DNA from: an uncultured Prevotella sp.
GTDB lineage: Bacteria > Bacteroidota > Bacteroidia > Bacteroidales > Bacteroidaceae
Direction of reading: 5' to 3'
DNA length: 32,542 nt
NCBI GenBank assembly: GCA_900551985.1
Contig: URYG01000012.1
Location: forward strand, 1-32,542
Numbering within the stretch: the first letter of the stretch is position 1; every line of letters starts with the position of its first letter. Of the stretch, positions 1 to 7,386 are shown one piece after another. A program made the translations under genes and the position numbers. A model generated the notes under the pieces. That model was given only the letters and a program-made list of their open reading frames with translations, was not told where the DNA came from and searched no databases.

Positions 1-1461
1 ATACCACAAGAAGAGGCAAATTGTGCCGTTACAAGATTGCGTGGACTCTGTTTCAACGTAGGTCTTGCTGTAGGCGACGTATGTGAAGACGAAACTGGCA
101 GCCAGTACTTTGCCATCACAGTATTCCCTTCACTCCATTCATATGCCACCACTTCTGATGGTAAAATGTACATCCGTGTCGCTGACAAATGTGAGCCGGT
201 TCGTAGTGAGGACATCCAACGTGTAGGAGAAGAGAAAGGAGCTTTCCAATGGGAACTTGTGCCAACACAGTTTGAGTTGGAAGATGAGAATAAGACGAAT
301 CTCTCTAAATTCGCTAATGATATACGCCACTCTGATAGAGTGAAGCAGCATGTCAAGCAGCTCGACGATATGGAAATTGGCGAGCAGTATCACCTTCTTG
401 ACGGCAACAAGATGACTAATCTTGGTGTCTTATGGATTGGTACTGCCAAACAGCGTAGCCGCATTTGCTATCCTATCACTGTGCAATATATCGTATATGA
501 TGACTTGGAGAACAAGACCAACAAATTGGAATGGCGTGACAACACGTTTAATCCGAAGGAACTTTTGGAAGACATTATGAATAAGGCTGTAGAGTTGACC
601 TATAGCTATGAGATGCCTAATGGACTTTTCCGTAAGACTGTACGCTATTATAACGAGAACTTAATCAGAGAGTTGCTTGTTAACAGTTTGGCTCATAGTT
701 CAAGAACCATCTCTAACGACATCACAATCAAGGTATATCCAGGTTATATCAGCATCTCCAATCCTGGTGGTCTCCCTTTGGGTGTAACCAAAGACAATAT
801 TCTTCATACCAAGCACAGACGTAATCCGAATATGATTGAGATACTGACTGCACTTGGATTGATGGAAGGCGAGGGTTCTGGATATGACTTGATTTATGAG
901 TTGGATGCCGTTGAAGCGAAGAAACAACCTGAGATAGAATCAACATTCAATACTGTCACTGTATATCAAAGTGCAGAGATTACGGATAAAGAAGTTGTTC
1001 GCCTGATGGATTATGTTGACCATAATTATCAGCTTTCCCAAAAGAACAAGATTGCTTTCGGCATCATAGCCAGAGAGAAACGCATTGCGACAACAGACTT
1101 GTCTAAGACTCTTCAACTCACTGCGGAAGAACGACTTAGAAGCTATGTGGACAATTTGGATAAGAATCACTTAATAACAAAAAGTGGTGCGACAAAAGGG
1201 GCATACTATCAAATCAACCCTACACTATTAACGAATGCAAAATCCAATATTGTCACAACGCTAAGAACTATAGAACCATATGTTCTGAAAGCCCTTATCA
1301 AAGAGGACTTACACAGACATCCTATGAGTAAAATTTCTGAAATAGCAAGTAGGATTCCTGATGTTGACATCAAAGAAATTCGCAAGATTGTTTATTCTAT
1401 GGTCGGAACCGAAATAGCGAAGAAAGGCGCTCGCGTAGATTGCAGATACTATTTAATTTGA
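1..1461 (+). CDS. RecG-like / AlbA-type ATP-binding protein, 5' end outside window
   Basis: The frame is open from base 1, so the N-terminus lies outside the window. A TTG at 37 is only an internal codon in this view. The visible 486 residues resemble the C-terminal part of proteins annotated as putative DNA-binding (AlbA_2/Schlafen-like) ATP-binding proteins with a RecG C-terminal HATPase_c_4 domain. The GHKL-like signature is seen around base 655-905: an N-box-like NENLIRELLVNSLAHSS, then ISNPGGLPLG, and GEGSGYDLIYE. The last ~150 residues look like winged-helix DNA-binding segments. The specific role is unknown; family members are suggested to be regulators or defence-associated proteins. 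No partner gene is visible in the window. Confidence in the family is fair and in the function low. Confidence 0.75.
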   Translation: MPQEEANCAVTRLRGLCFNVGLAVGDVCEDETGSQYFAITVFPSLHSYATTSDGKMYIRVADKCEPVRSEDIQRVGEEKGAFQWELVPTQFELEDENKTNLSKFANDIRHSDRVKQHVKQLDDMEIGEQYHLLDGNKMTNLGVLWIGTAKQRSRICYPITVQYIVYDDLENKTNKLEWRDNTFNPKELLEDIMNKAVELTYSYEMPNGLFRKTVRYYNENLIRELLVNSLAHSSRTISNDITIKVYPGYISISNPGGLPLGVTKDNILHTKHRRNPNMIEILTALGLMEGEGSGYDLIYELDAVEAKKQPEIESTFNTVTVYQSAEITDKEVVRLMDYVDHNYQLSQKNKIAFGIIAREKRIATTDLSKTLQLTAEERLRSYVDNLDKNHLITKSGATKGAYYQINPTLLTNAKSNIVTTLRTIEPYVLKALIKEDLHRHPMSKISEIASRIPDVDIKEIRKIVYSMVGTEIAKKGARVDCRYYLI

Positions 1462-1533
1462 TGGCTAATAAAAAAATAACCGAAAAATAAATTTTTGTTA
1501 ATAGACTTACATTAGTTTGACTATCAGGTAGAT

Positions 1534-1595
1534 GTCTTTTTCTTATCATTTTATTTTTAGCTAAAACACTGAAAATAAAATGATAAGAAAAAGGC
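1534..1595. repeat. Long A/T-rich inverted repeat (27-bp stem, 8-nt loop)
   Basis: The arms are 1534-1560 and 1569-1595. The core of 21 bp is perfectly complementary, and the stem extends to 27 bp with two G-T wobbles around the loop CTAAAACA. It lies 73 bp after the stop of the preceding gene. It could be an unusual A/T-rich terminator, an mRNA 3'-end stabiliser, or a short palindromic mobile or repeated element. It lacks the GC-rich stem of a classical intrinsic terminator. Confidence 0.8.
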
Positions 1596-1604
1596 ACAAC
1601 TGAT

Positions 1605-1686
1605 TTGCGTCAAATGGTTCTACAGTATCTCAGCAATGCAGGCAGTGAAGGCGCTAAGCGAGATAGAATATACGAATATCTCAAAT
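1605..1686 (+). pseudogene. Possible decayed coding remnant (winged-helix-like fragment)
   Basis: Reading from the TTG at 1605 gives MRQMVLQYLSNAGSEGAKR followed by DRIYEYLKF. This resembles the start of a small helix-turn-helix or winged-helix segment, as found at the C-terminus of RecG-like ATP-binding proteins. After about 1686 the frame runs into repeated TTTCGACG/CGTCGAAA motifs and the translation becomes low-complexity. There is no clear start region, so it is not supported as an intact gene. It may be a relic of a relative of the upstream gene, or chance. Confidence 0.25.
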
Positions 1687-1765
1687 TTCGACGAAAAGCA
1701 ATGTTTTTCCGTCGAAAAATTAGCCAATCCGTCGAAACTATATCAGTTATGTCGAATTTCGACGG
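1686..1765. repeat. Cluster of GTCGAA/TTCGAC motifs, three spaced exactly 20 bp
   Basis: GTCGAA occurs at 1711, 1731 and 1751, an exact 20-bp period. The reverse orientation TTCGAC occurs at 1687-1692 and 1758-1763. The 1751-1763 stretch is itself a dyad (GTCGAA T TTCGAC). The shared longer form is about CCGTCGAA. A spacing of close to two helical turns would put the three direct copies on the same DNA face, as in a protein-binding array. The function is unknown. Confidence 0.7.
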
Positions 1766-1778
1766 ATATAGCGATTTT

Positions 1779-1830
1779 AAATATACTAAAAAAGGTCGCC
1801 AGCATTTTGGCGACCTTTTTTAGTATATTT
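1779..1830. terminator. Bidirectional intrinsic terminator
   Basis: The stem is a perfect 23 bp (1779-1801 with 1808-1830) around the 6-nt loop GCATTT. Its core GGTCGCCA/TGGCGACC is flanked by A-runs on one side and T-runs on the other, so it works as a hairpin plus T-tract on both strands. It overlaps the stop codon of the leftward GH2 gene. It ends the leftward enzyme operon and any rightward transcript from region 1. Confidence 0.9.
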
Positions 1831-4294
1831 ATTTCATATTCAAAACCAATTTCTTGGCTTTCATCTTATCTCCAACCACCGAAAGTTCTATCTTTCCTGG
1901 CTTATTGCCTGCTCTCAATATCACGAGGGCGGAACCCTGGAAGAGATTGCGCTGAATGGTCTTCTCCAACTGGGTCTTTCCGATATGAAGCTCATCAGAT
2001 GTGATGTTTCCATTATCCACCGCCACGATATTCGCATCGCCCTTCACGGTGAAAGTCAACTTATCGAATGCCTTAGCATCCTTCACGTTCAGTACTCTTC
2101 TGCCCTTCTTATCTACGGCATAGATGCGAACATGCATCAGATCCTTACCGTCAGCATGCCAGGTCTCCATATCCGGAACCAGTTTCAGAGCCACCGCCTC
2201 GCCCGTGGTCTCTATCTGATGGCGAGCCACCACCTTGCCGTTTTTCTTAGCCACAGCCACAAGTGTGCCTGGCGCATAGGTGATGTTGTCCCACTTGATG
2301 CGGGCACGGAGCTTAGGATCTGTGCTGTTCTTCTTCACACCCAGACTCTTACCGTTCAGGAAGAGTTCAACCTCGTCGCCATTGGTATAGGTATAGAGCG
2401 AAACCTGCTCGCCTGACTCACGGTTCCAGTTTTCAGAAAGCTTTCCGGCAGAAACATTGATGCCATTCCACTGGATGTTGCCACCCGATTTCTCGATGAC
2501 ACCGATGTGAACGGTTGGCTCGTCAGTAAACATGCTCTTCACGAAATAAGCATCAGGCTTAGGCTGAAGAGAAAGGTCGAACACACCCTGGTTCCAACCC
2601 TTAATCGGCCATCCCATGCTCTCGCCCAGGTAATCGATGGCACCCCAATAGGCAAGACCTATCACCTTGTCGAGATCCATCTCGTAGAAGTTTGGTCCCA
2701 TGGCAGCCACGCTCGCCTCACTCTGATAGAATGTCTTTTCCTGATAGCGCTTGCTGTCGCCAGGGAAATACATGTAGCGATAGTTATATGAATTCACCTC
2801 TGTCTCAACAGCCAGGTCGGCAGGAATGGAATCCGTTTCCAGGTTGCGATAGCGTGGATGCATCGCCACAGTGGTGAGTCGGGTATCATCATAACGGTGC
2901 AGCAACTCCTTCTGAAGCTTATAAGCCGTAACACCCCAATCGTTAAAAGGCAGGTTGCTATACTGCTGCAACTCATTTCCCAAGCTCCACATCACCACCG
3001 AAGGATGGTTTCTGTCTCGCTTCACCCACTCGGGAATATCCTTCTGCCAGAGACTCTCCCAATCCACTCTGCCACCGGCATACTGGGTGAGCCACTTATC
3101 GTAAAGTTCATCCACCACCAGGATGCCATACTTATCGCAGAGTTTCAGGAAATCCTCGCTGTATGGATTATGAGAGGTGCGAATATGGTTCATTCCGAAT
3201 TCCTTCATCAGTTTCAGTCGCTTCTCGATGGCACGCGGATAGGCGGCAGCACCCAGGGCACCGAGGGTATGATGGTTGGCATAGCCCTTAAGGAGTACCT
3301 TCTTGCCATTCACCAGCAAGCCCTTCTGCGGAACGATTTCGATGGTGCGAACACCGAACGGCTCCTTAATCTGGTCGGCGATGTTGCCCTCGCTGTCATA
3401 AAGCGTCACCTCGGCAGTATATAAATAAGGTGAATCCGGCGACCACAACTTGGCGTTTTCCAAAGAGATACTTGGCAATTCATACTCTCTGTCTCTCCAC
3501 TTGGCATTGAAATGGATGTCATTCTTCTGCTCAGCCACCACCTTGCCATCGGCATCGAGAATGCGAACACCCACCGGCATCTTGGCAGCGCTCTGTCCCT
3601 TAGCCATCTTCTGCTGGTTGATGATTTCCGCCTTGATCTTCACCTCCTTGTTACCCTGTGTACGGATAAAGAGCGGATGGCGAGGGAAGAACAGATTCTT
3701 ATTGGTAACGATGAGGTTGACATCACGATAGAGACCGGCACCCGTAAACCAGCGGGAGTTAGCAGGGTTTTGCGTATCTGCCTTTACTGCGATTTCGTTA
3801 GGCTGTCCCCATTTCAAGAGTTTGCTCAGGTCGATGTCGAAGCCCAGGTATCCATAATCTGTACCACCGATTCGCTTACCGTTCAGATAGACATCGCCCA
3901 CCAGCATGATGCCCTGGAAGTCGAGCACGATGCGCTTTCCCTTCCATTCATCCTTCGGAGTCAACTGATAGCGATACCAGCCGATGCCCATCTCCTTGAA
4001 TCCACGGGAACTCAATCGGCTGCGCACATTGCTGCCCGCATCGCTATTGTCTGGTCGCTCGCTGGCATCCGGAGCTACCCAATCCTGTCCTATGAGGAAA
4101 TCATGTGGCAGATTCACCACATCATCCCCGCTCTGAGTTGATTTCAACTCAGCTATGTTCTTCACATCACCGCGATGGAACTGCCATCCCTGGTTGATGC
4201 TGATGGTATCGCGCACCGCTGCATCAGCCGAAAGGGTTCCCAACAAAGGCAAACCGCCCAGCAGCAACGAGGCGAAAAGTATTTTAGAATGCAT
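1829..4294 (-). CDS. Glycoside hydrolase family 2, beta-galactosidase-like, periplasmic
   Basis: The protein has 821 residues. Residues 1-25 form a signal peptide ending near SADAA; there is no lipobox, so a periplasmic location is expected. The order is a GH2 sugar-binding domain (about 30-200, with GIGWYRYQL and FTGAGLYRDV), an immunoglobulin-like domain (about 205-315), a TIM barrel (about 320-590), and C-terminal beta-sandwich domains (about 600-821). The barrel has RTSHNPY, WSLGNE with likely acid/base E441, and FYQSE with likely nucleophile E526. In a rhamnogalacturonan locus the probable role is removal of beta-linked galactose side chains. Other GH2 activities such as beta-glucuronidase cannot be excluded. 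It is the last gene of the leftward enzyme unit, 30 bp after the CE12 gene. Confidence 0.9.
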   Translation of the reverse strand: MHSKILFASLLLGGLPLLGTLSADAAVRDTISINQGWQFHRGDVKNIAELKSTQSGDDVVNLPHDFLIGQDWVAPDASERPDNSDAGSNVRSRLSSRGFKEMGIGWYRYQLTPKDEWKGKRIVLDFQGIMLVGDVYLNGKRIGGTDYGYLGFDIDLSKLLKWGQPNEIAVKADTQNPANSRWFTGAGLYRDVNLIVTNKNLFFPRHPLFIRTQGNKEVKIKAEIINQQKMAKGQSAAKMPVGVRILDADGKVVAEQKNDIHFNAKWRDREYELPSISLENAKLWSPDSPYLYTAEVTLYDSEGNIADQIKEPFGVRTIEIVPQKGLLVNGKKVLLKGYANHHTLGALGAAAYPRAIEKRLKLMKEFGMNHIRTSHNPYSEDFLKLCDKYGILVVDELYDKWLTQYAGGRVDWESLWQKDIPEWVKRDRNHPSVVMWSLGNELQQYSNLPFNDWGVTAYKLQKELLHRYDDTRLTTVAMHPRYRNLETDSIPADLAVETEVNSYNYRYMYFPGDSKRYQEKTFYQSEASVAAMGPNFYEMDLDKVIGLAYWGAIDYLGESMGWPIKGWNQGVFDLSLQPKPDAYFVKSMFTDEPTVHIGVIEKSGGNIQWNGINVSAGKLSENWNRESGEQVSLYTYTNGDEVELFLNGKSLGVKKNSTDPKLRARIKWDNITYAPGTLVAVAKKNGKVVARHQIETTGEAVALKLVPDMETWHADGKDLMHVRIYAVDKKGRRVLNVKDAKAFDKLTFTVKGDANIVAVDNGNITSDELHIGKTQLEKTIQRNLFQGSALVILRAGNKPGKIELSVVGDKMKAKKLVLNMK

Positions 4295-4327
4295 AACTAT
4301 AAACTATTAACTATAAACTATTAACTA
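4295..4327. repeat. 14-bp tandem repeat forming the CE12-GH2 intergenic linker
   Basis: The unit AACTATAAACTATT occurs at 4295-4308 and 4309-4322, with a 5-bp partial third copy (4323-4327) running into the CE12 stop codon. It makes up the whole 30-bp gap between the two genes and thus also the GH2 ribosome-binding region, which is A/T-rich with no Shine-Dalgarno sequence. Confidence 0.85.
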
Positions 4328-5581
4328 ATTTCCGTCAGGCTTGGTCACATCCTGGTTCACGGATGGATACCATACGAACTTATTGAAATCATCTGGCTGC
4401 GCAGGATTGAAGTCCTTCCAGTCAGCACGAAGATACTTCACGATAGGCAGATTGAGCTGCTTCATGCCCATCACCACCATCTTTGCCACCTCGTAGGCTC
4501 CGTATGGATTGAAATGGGTATTATCCTCCAAAGCCTTAGGCTGGTTTGGATAAGTATTTGCCGGATAGTGAACCAATGACTTCTTACTGTTCTCGTAACC
4601 CAGAGTCTCGAAGAAAGTACGGGTCATATCGTGGAGTTCGATGACAGGAACACCCTCTCTCTTTGCCACGGCTCTCATGGCATCAGGATAATCCTTATGA
4701 GTCTCCTGAATCTTGCTATGGGTAGCCTCATCGAAGAAGCGACGCTGGGTAGGAGTTACGAAGATGATGTTGCCACCCTTCTTGCGGACCTCGTCGATGA
4801 ACTTCTTCAGATTGAAAGAGAAATTATACCAGGCACCACTGCCCGCATACTTCTCCTTCTGGTCGTTGTGTCCGAACTCACAGATCACATAGTCGCCCTT
4901 CTTCATCATCGCCAGTACCTTGTCCAGGCGGTTGGAAGCGAGGAAGGAACCGGCAGTCAATCCGCTTTCGGCATGGTTGGAGATAGCCACTTCCGGACCG
5001 AACCATCGGGTAACCATCTGTCCCCATGAAGCGTATGGCTCCGTAAACTGATCTACTACCGTAGAGTTGCCGCAAAGGAAAACGGTGGTGGTTTCAGCAG
5101 GAGCCGGTTCCACCTTGACGCTCTTTACTACTGGGGCAGCACCAGTAAACTCCAAGGTCAGCTTCTCATCCCAGGTAAACGTCTCCTTCTCGCGAGGTTT
5201 GATCTTTACGTTCATCTTATCGGTAATATAAGGAGAGCGCTTGTTCACGATGAAGGAGTAAGTCTTGAACTCCCCCTTCCTAGTGCTCACCTCATCGAGC
5301 ATCAATCTTCGGTTCTCGGCACGCACCACAGTCTTGCCCGCCTTCTTCTTAGAACCGAGCACCACGGTAACCTTATAGTTGCCATCAGCCACCTTCACCG
5401 AATAGAAGAAAGGAGCATTACTCTTAGCCTTCGGTGCAGCCACGATATCATATCCCTGTCCATTCTCTACGGAATAAACAGGCTGCACCTTGGTCATATC
5501 GATATCAAAGCTCTGGGCATTGGCTCCAACCATAGAGGCTAGAGCCAAAAGAGCTGTTACTAAAATATATTTTGTCTTCAT
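4325..5581 (-). CDS. Rhamnogalacturonan acetylesterase, CE12 family (SGNH hydrolase), single domain
   Basis: The protein has 418 residues with a signal peptide of about 22 residues ending at ANAQ, so it is periplasmic or surface-exported. Residues 24-150 look like a beta-sandwich accessory domain. The SGNH esterase domain spans about 165-380: block I GNSTV with catalytic S173, block III GHND at 237-240, and block V DNTHF with D353 and H356. The family removes acetyl groups from galacturonic acid in rhamnogalacturonan-I so that lyases can act. It lies between the two-domain CE12 gene and GH2 in a leftward operon. The accessory domain distinguishes it from the neighbouring double CE12. Confidence 0.9.
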   Translation of the reverse strand: MKTKYILVTALLALASMVGANAQSFDIDMTKVQPVYSVENGQGYDIVAAPKAKSNAPFFYSVKVADGNYKVTVVLGSKKKAGKTVVRAENRRLMLDEVSTRKGEFKTYSFIVNKRSPYITDKMNVKIKPREKETFTWDEKLTLEFTGAAPVVKSVKVEPAPAETTTVFLCGNSTVVDQFTEPYASWGQMVTRWFGPEVAISNHAESGLTAGSFLASNRLDKVLAMMKKGDYVICEFGHNDQKEKYAGSGAWYNFSFNLKKFIDEVRKKGGNIIFVTPTQRRFFDEATHSKIQETHKDYPDAMRAVAKREGVPVIELHDMTRTFFETLGYENSKKSLVHYPANTYPNQPKALEDNTHFNPYGAYEVAKMVVMGMKQLNLPIVKYLRADWKDFNPAQPDDFNKFVWYPSVNQDVTKPDGN

Positions 5582-5619
5582 CTGATGATTATTCTTATCT
5601 TATTCCAGGTTCACTTATT

Positions 5620-5676
5620 CTTTATCTTACTTCAGAAGCTTTATCTTACTTCAGATACTTTATCTTACTTCAGATA
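5620..5676. repeat. 19-bp tandem repeat, three copies, covering the stop codon of the double CE12 gene
   Basis: The unit CTTTATCTTACTTCAGATA occurs at 5620-5638 (ending AAG instead of ATA), 5639-5657 and 5658-5676. The copy at 5658-5676 contains the last codons and TAA of the upstream leftward gene, so the other two look like duplications of that gene end into the 83-bp intergenic region. Each copy carries its own TAA in the same context. Confidence 0.9.
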
Positions 5677-7281
5677 CTTAGCCAATGGGCTCTTCATTTT
5701 CTTCAAACCCTTGGCCACACACTTGGCATTGTGCTGGGCACCCTTCAGACTGGTGTGGGTATGATCCTTCTTGTAATATGCCTTCACCTTTTCCTTGCCT
5801 ATCTTATCGTATGAATCGGCAGCGATGTTGTGGAGGTCGAGGAAGGCAACGCCCGTCTCAGCTACCACCTCACGATACCATTTTCCATAGCTATCGTTGC
5901 GGCGCTCCATCTTTCCGTTAGGCCACTCGTTGCGAGGAGTCAGGGAAACGAGGATTGGGGTAGCTCCCTTCTCTCGCACATCCTGGATAAACTTCTTCAG
6001 GTACCAGCCGAAGGAATAAACCACCTCATACAGCTTGCTCTCTTCCATCTGATAAACATGACAGGTATCCTTGGCACAAGGAATGGAACCACGCATCTTC
6101 TTATCGGTCAAGGAACAGATGTCGTTGTGACCGAACTCGATGAGCACGTAGTCGCCCGGCTGAAGACTGTTATATACCTTATCCCATCTTCCCTCATTGA
6201 GATAAGAACGGGAACTGCGACCCGCCTTGGCAGCATTCACACAGGTAATCTTCTTGGGATTGAAGATGGTGTAAGCCTGAGATCCCCAGCCCCACATACC
6301 GTCTTCGTCCTTATCGGCATTCTTCACGGTACTGTCACCGGTGAAGAAGACGACCGGTTTGCCCGGTTCGCGCTTGAAATTCTCAACAGGCAAAGCCACA
6401 TTGATCATTATCGCCTGCAAAGGAGCCAGACTTGGGTCTTTGCTCTCAGCCAATCCCTCAGCAGCCGAACGGGCATTCATCATCGCTCCGAAGCGGGAGG
6501 TATGGATATGGTCGGTGAAGAAATGATACTTCTCCTTCCAATGACCATAACTGTCGAGCTTGGCTGCCGAAATCTCGTTCAAATCTACGAAAGGAACGCC
6601 TTCCTGCTCTGCCACCTGCTTTGCCCACAAGCCGAAAGTCTTGTTGACACGAACAATCTTATCGTTTTCATCGTAGGCATCACGTGGAGTGAGCGACATC
6701 AGAATAGGATGAGCGCCCAGTGCCTTACAGTCGTTGATGTATTTGCGCATGTATTCGCCGTAAGTATAGACGGTTTCCTTCACGCCTGTCTCCTTGATGG
6801 TGACCTTGAGCGAATCCTTGCCGATGCCAGGGATGCTGGCACGAGCTCTGCCGCTATCGTATGGACCATTGTCGTTATGACCGATGGAGATAATCACCCA
6901 GTCGCCAGCCTTGATGCCCTTGCGCACATCCGGCCAAAGACGGTTGTAGAAAGTACGGCTGCTCATACCTCCGAGCGCCTGGTTTTCTACCGTAATCTTA
7001 TTGGCATCAAAAAACTCATGTTCGTAGTATCCCCAGCCCCACTGACCGTTGTTACCATTACCCAGTGTACCATTGCGCATGGTAGAGTTACCAATCAGGA
7101 AGAGTACCGGGTTATTGCCCTTGCGACTGGTTCCCGGTTGGATTCGGGCGGTCATCGCCTTGTTCAGGCTATCTACGGTATTGTCGATAACCTTGTTGAC
7201 ATCTTCCATCGGCTTTGCCACCTGGGCAAAGGAAGCTGTAGTTGCCGCCATCAATGAGACGGCAAATAATATTCTTTTCAT
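5665..7281 (-). CDS. Two-domain rhamnogalacturonan acetylesterase (tandem CE12 SGNH domains)
   Basis: The protein has 538 residues with a signal peptide of about 19 residues (ending SFAQ). It carries two complete SGNH domains. Domain 1 (about 57-280) has GNST with S66, GHND 134-137 and DHIH with D257/H260. Domain 2 (about 308-530) has GDST with S317, GHND 384-387 and DHTH with D506/H509. Both triads look intact, so both modules are probably active. The likely substrate is acetylated rhamnogalacturonan-I, perhaps with different positional preferences for the two halves (inference). It lies 105 bp downstream of the PL11 lyase gene, with no good promoter in the gap, so it is probably cotranscribed. 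Confidence 0.9.
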   Translation of the reverse strand: MKRILFAVSLMAATTASFAQVAKPMEDVNKVIDNTVDSLNKAMTARIQPGTSRKGNNPVLFLIGNSTMRNGTLGNGNNGQWGWGYYEHEFFDANKITVENQALGGMSSRTFYNRLWPDVRKGIKAGDWVIISIGHNDNGPYDSGRARASIPGIGKDSLKVTIKETGVKETVYTYGEYMRKYINDCKALGAHPILMSLTPRDAYDENDKIVRVNKTFGLWAKQVAEQEGVPFVDLNEISAAKLDSYGHWKEKYHFFTDHIHTSRFGAMMNARSAAEGLAESKDPSLAPLQAIMINVALPVENFKREPGKPVVFFTGDSTVKNADKDEDGMWGWGSQAYTIFNPKKITCVNAAKAGRSSRSYLNEGRWDKVYNSLQPGDYVLIEFGHNDICSLTDKKMRGSIPCAKDTCHVYQMEESKLYEVVYSFGWYLKKFIQDVREKGATPILVSLTPRNEWPNGKMERRNDSYGKWYREVVAETGVAFLDLHNIAADSYDKIGKEKVKAYYKKDHTHTSLKGAQHNAKCVAKGLKKMKSPLAKYLK

Positions 7282-7386
7282 ATCCTTTATCGCTTTATAT
7301 CTTATATTCTCAGTATTTCCTTATATCTTATAAACGTATCAGATGAATCTGTATTTCATCAGATTCTCTTTTTTTATTTCAAATTC

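Noticed and set aside
7295..7332. Repeated TTATATCTTAT pair in the PL11-CE12 gap and a weak TACGTTTA box
   Set aside because: A/T-rich leader sequence; the box misses the last base of TAnnTTTG and the repeat is short, so no promoter is claimed there.
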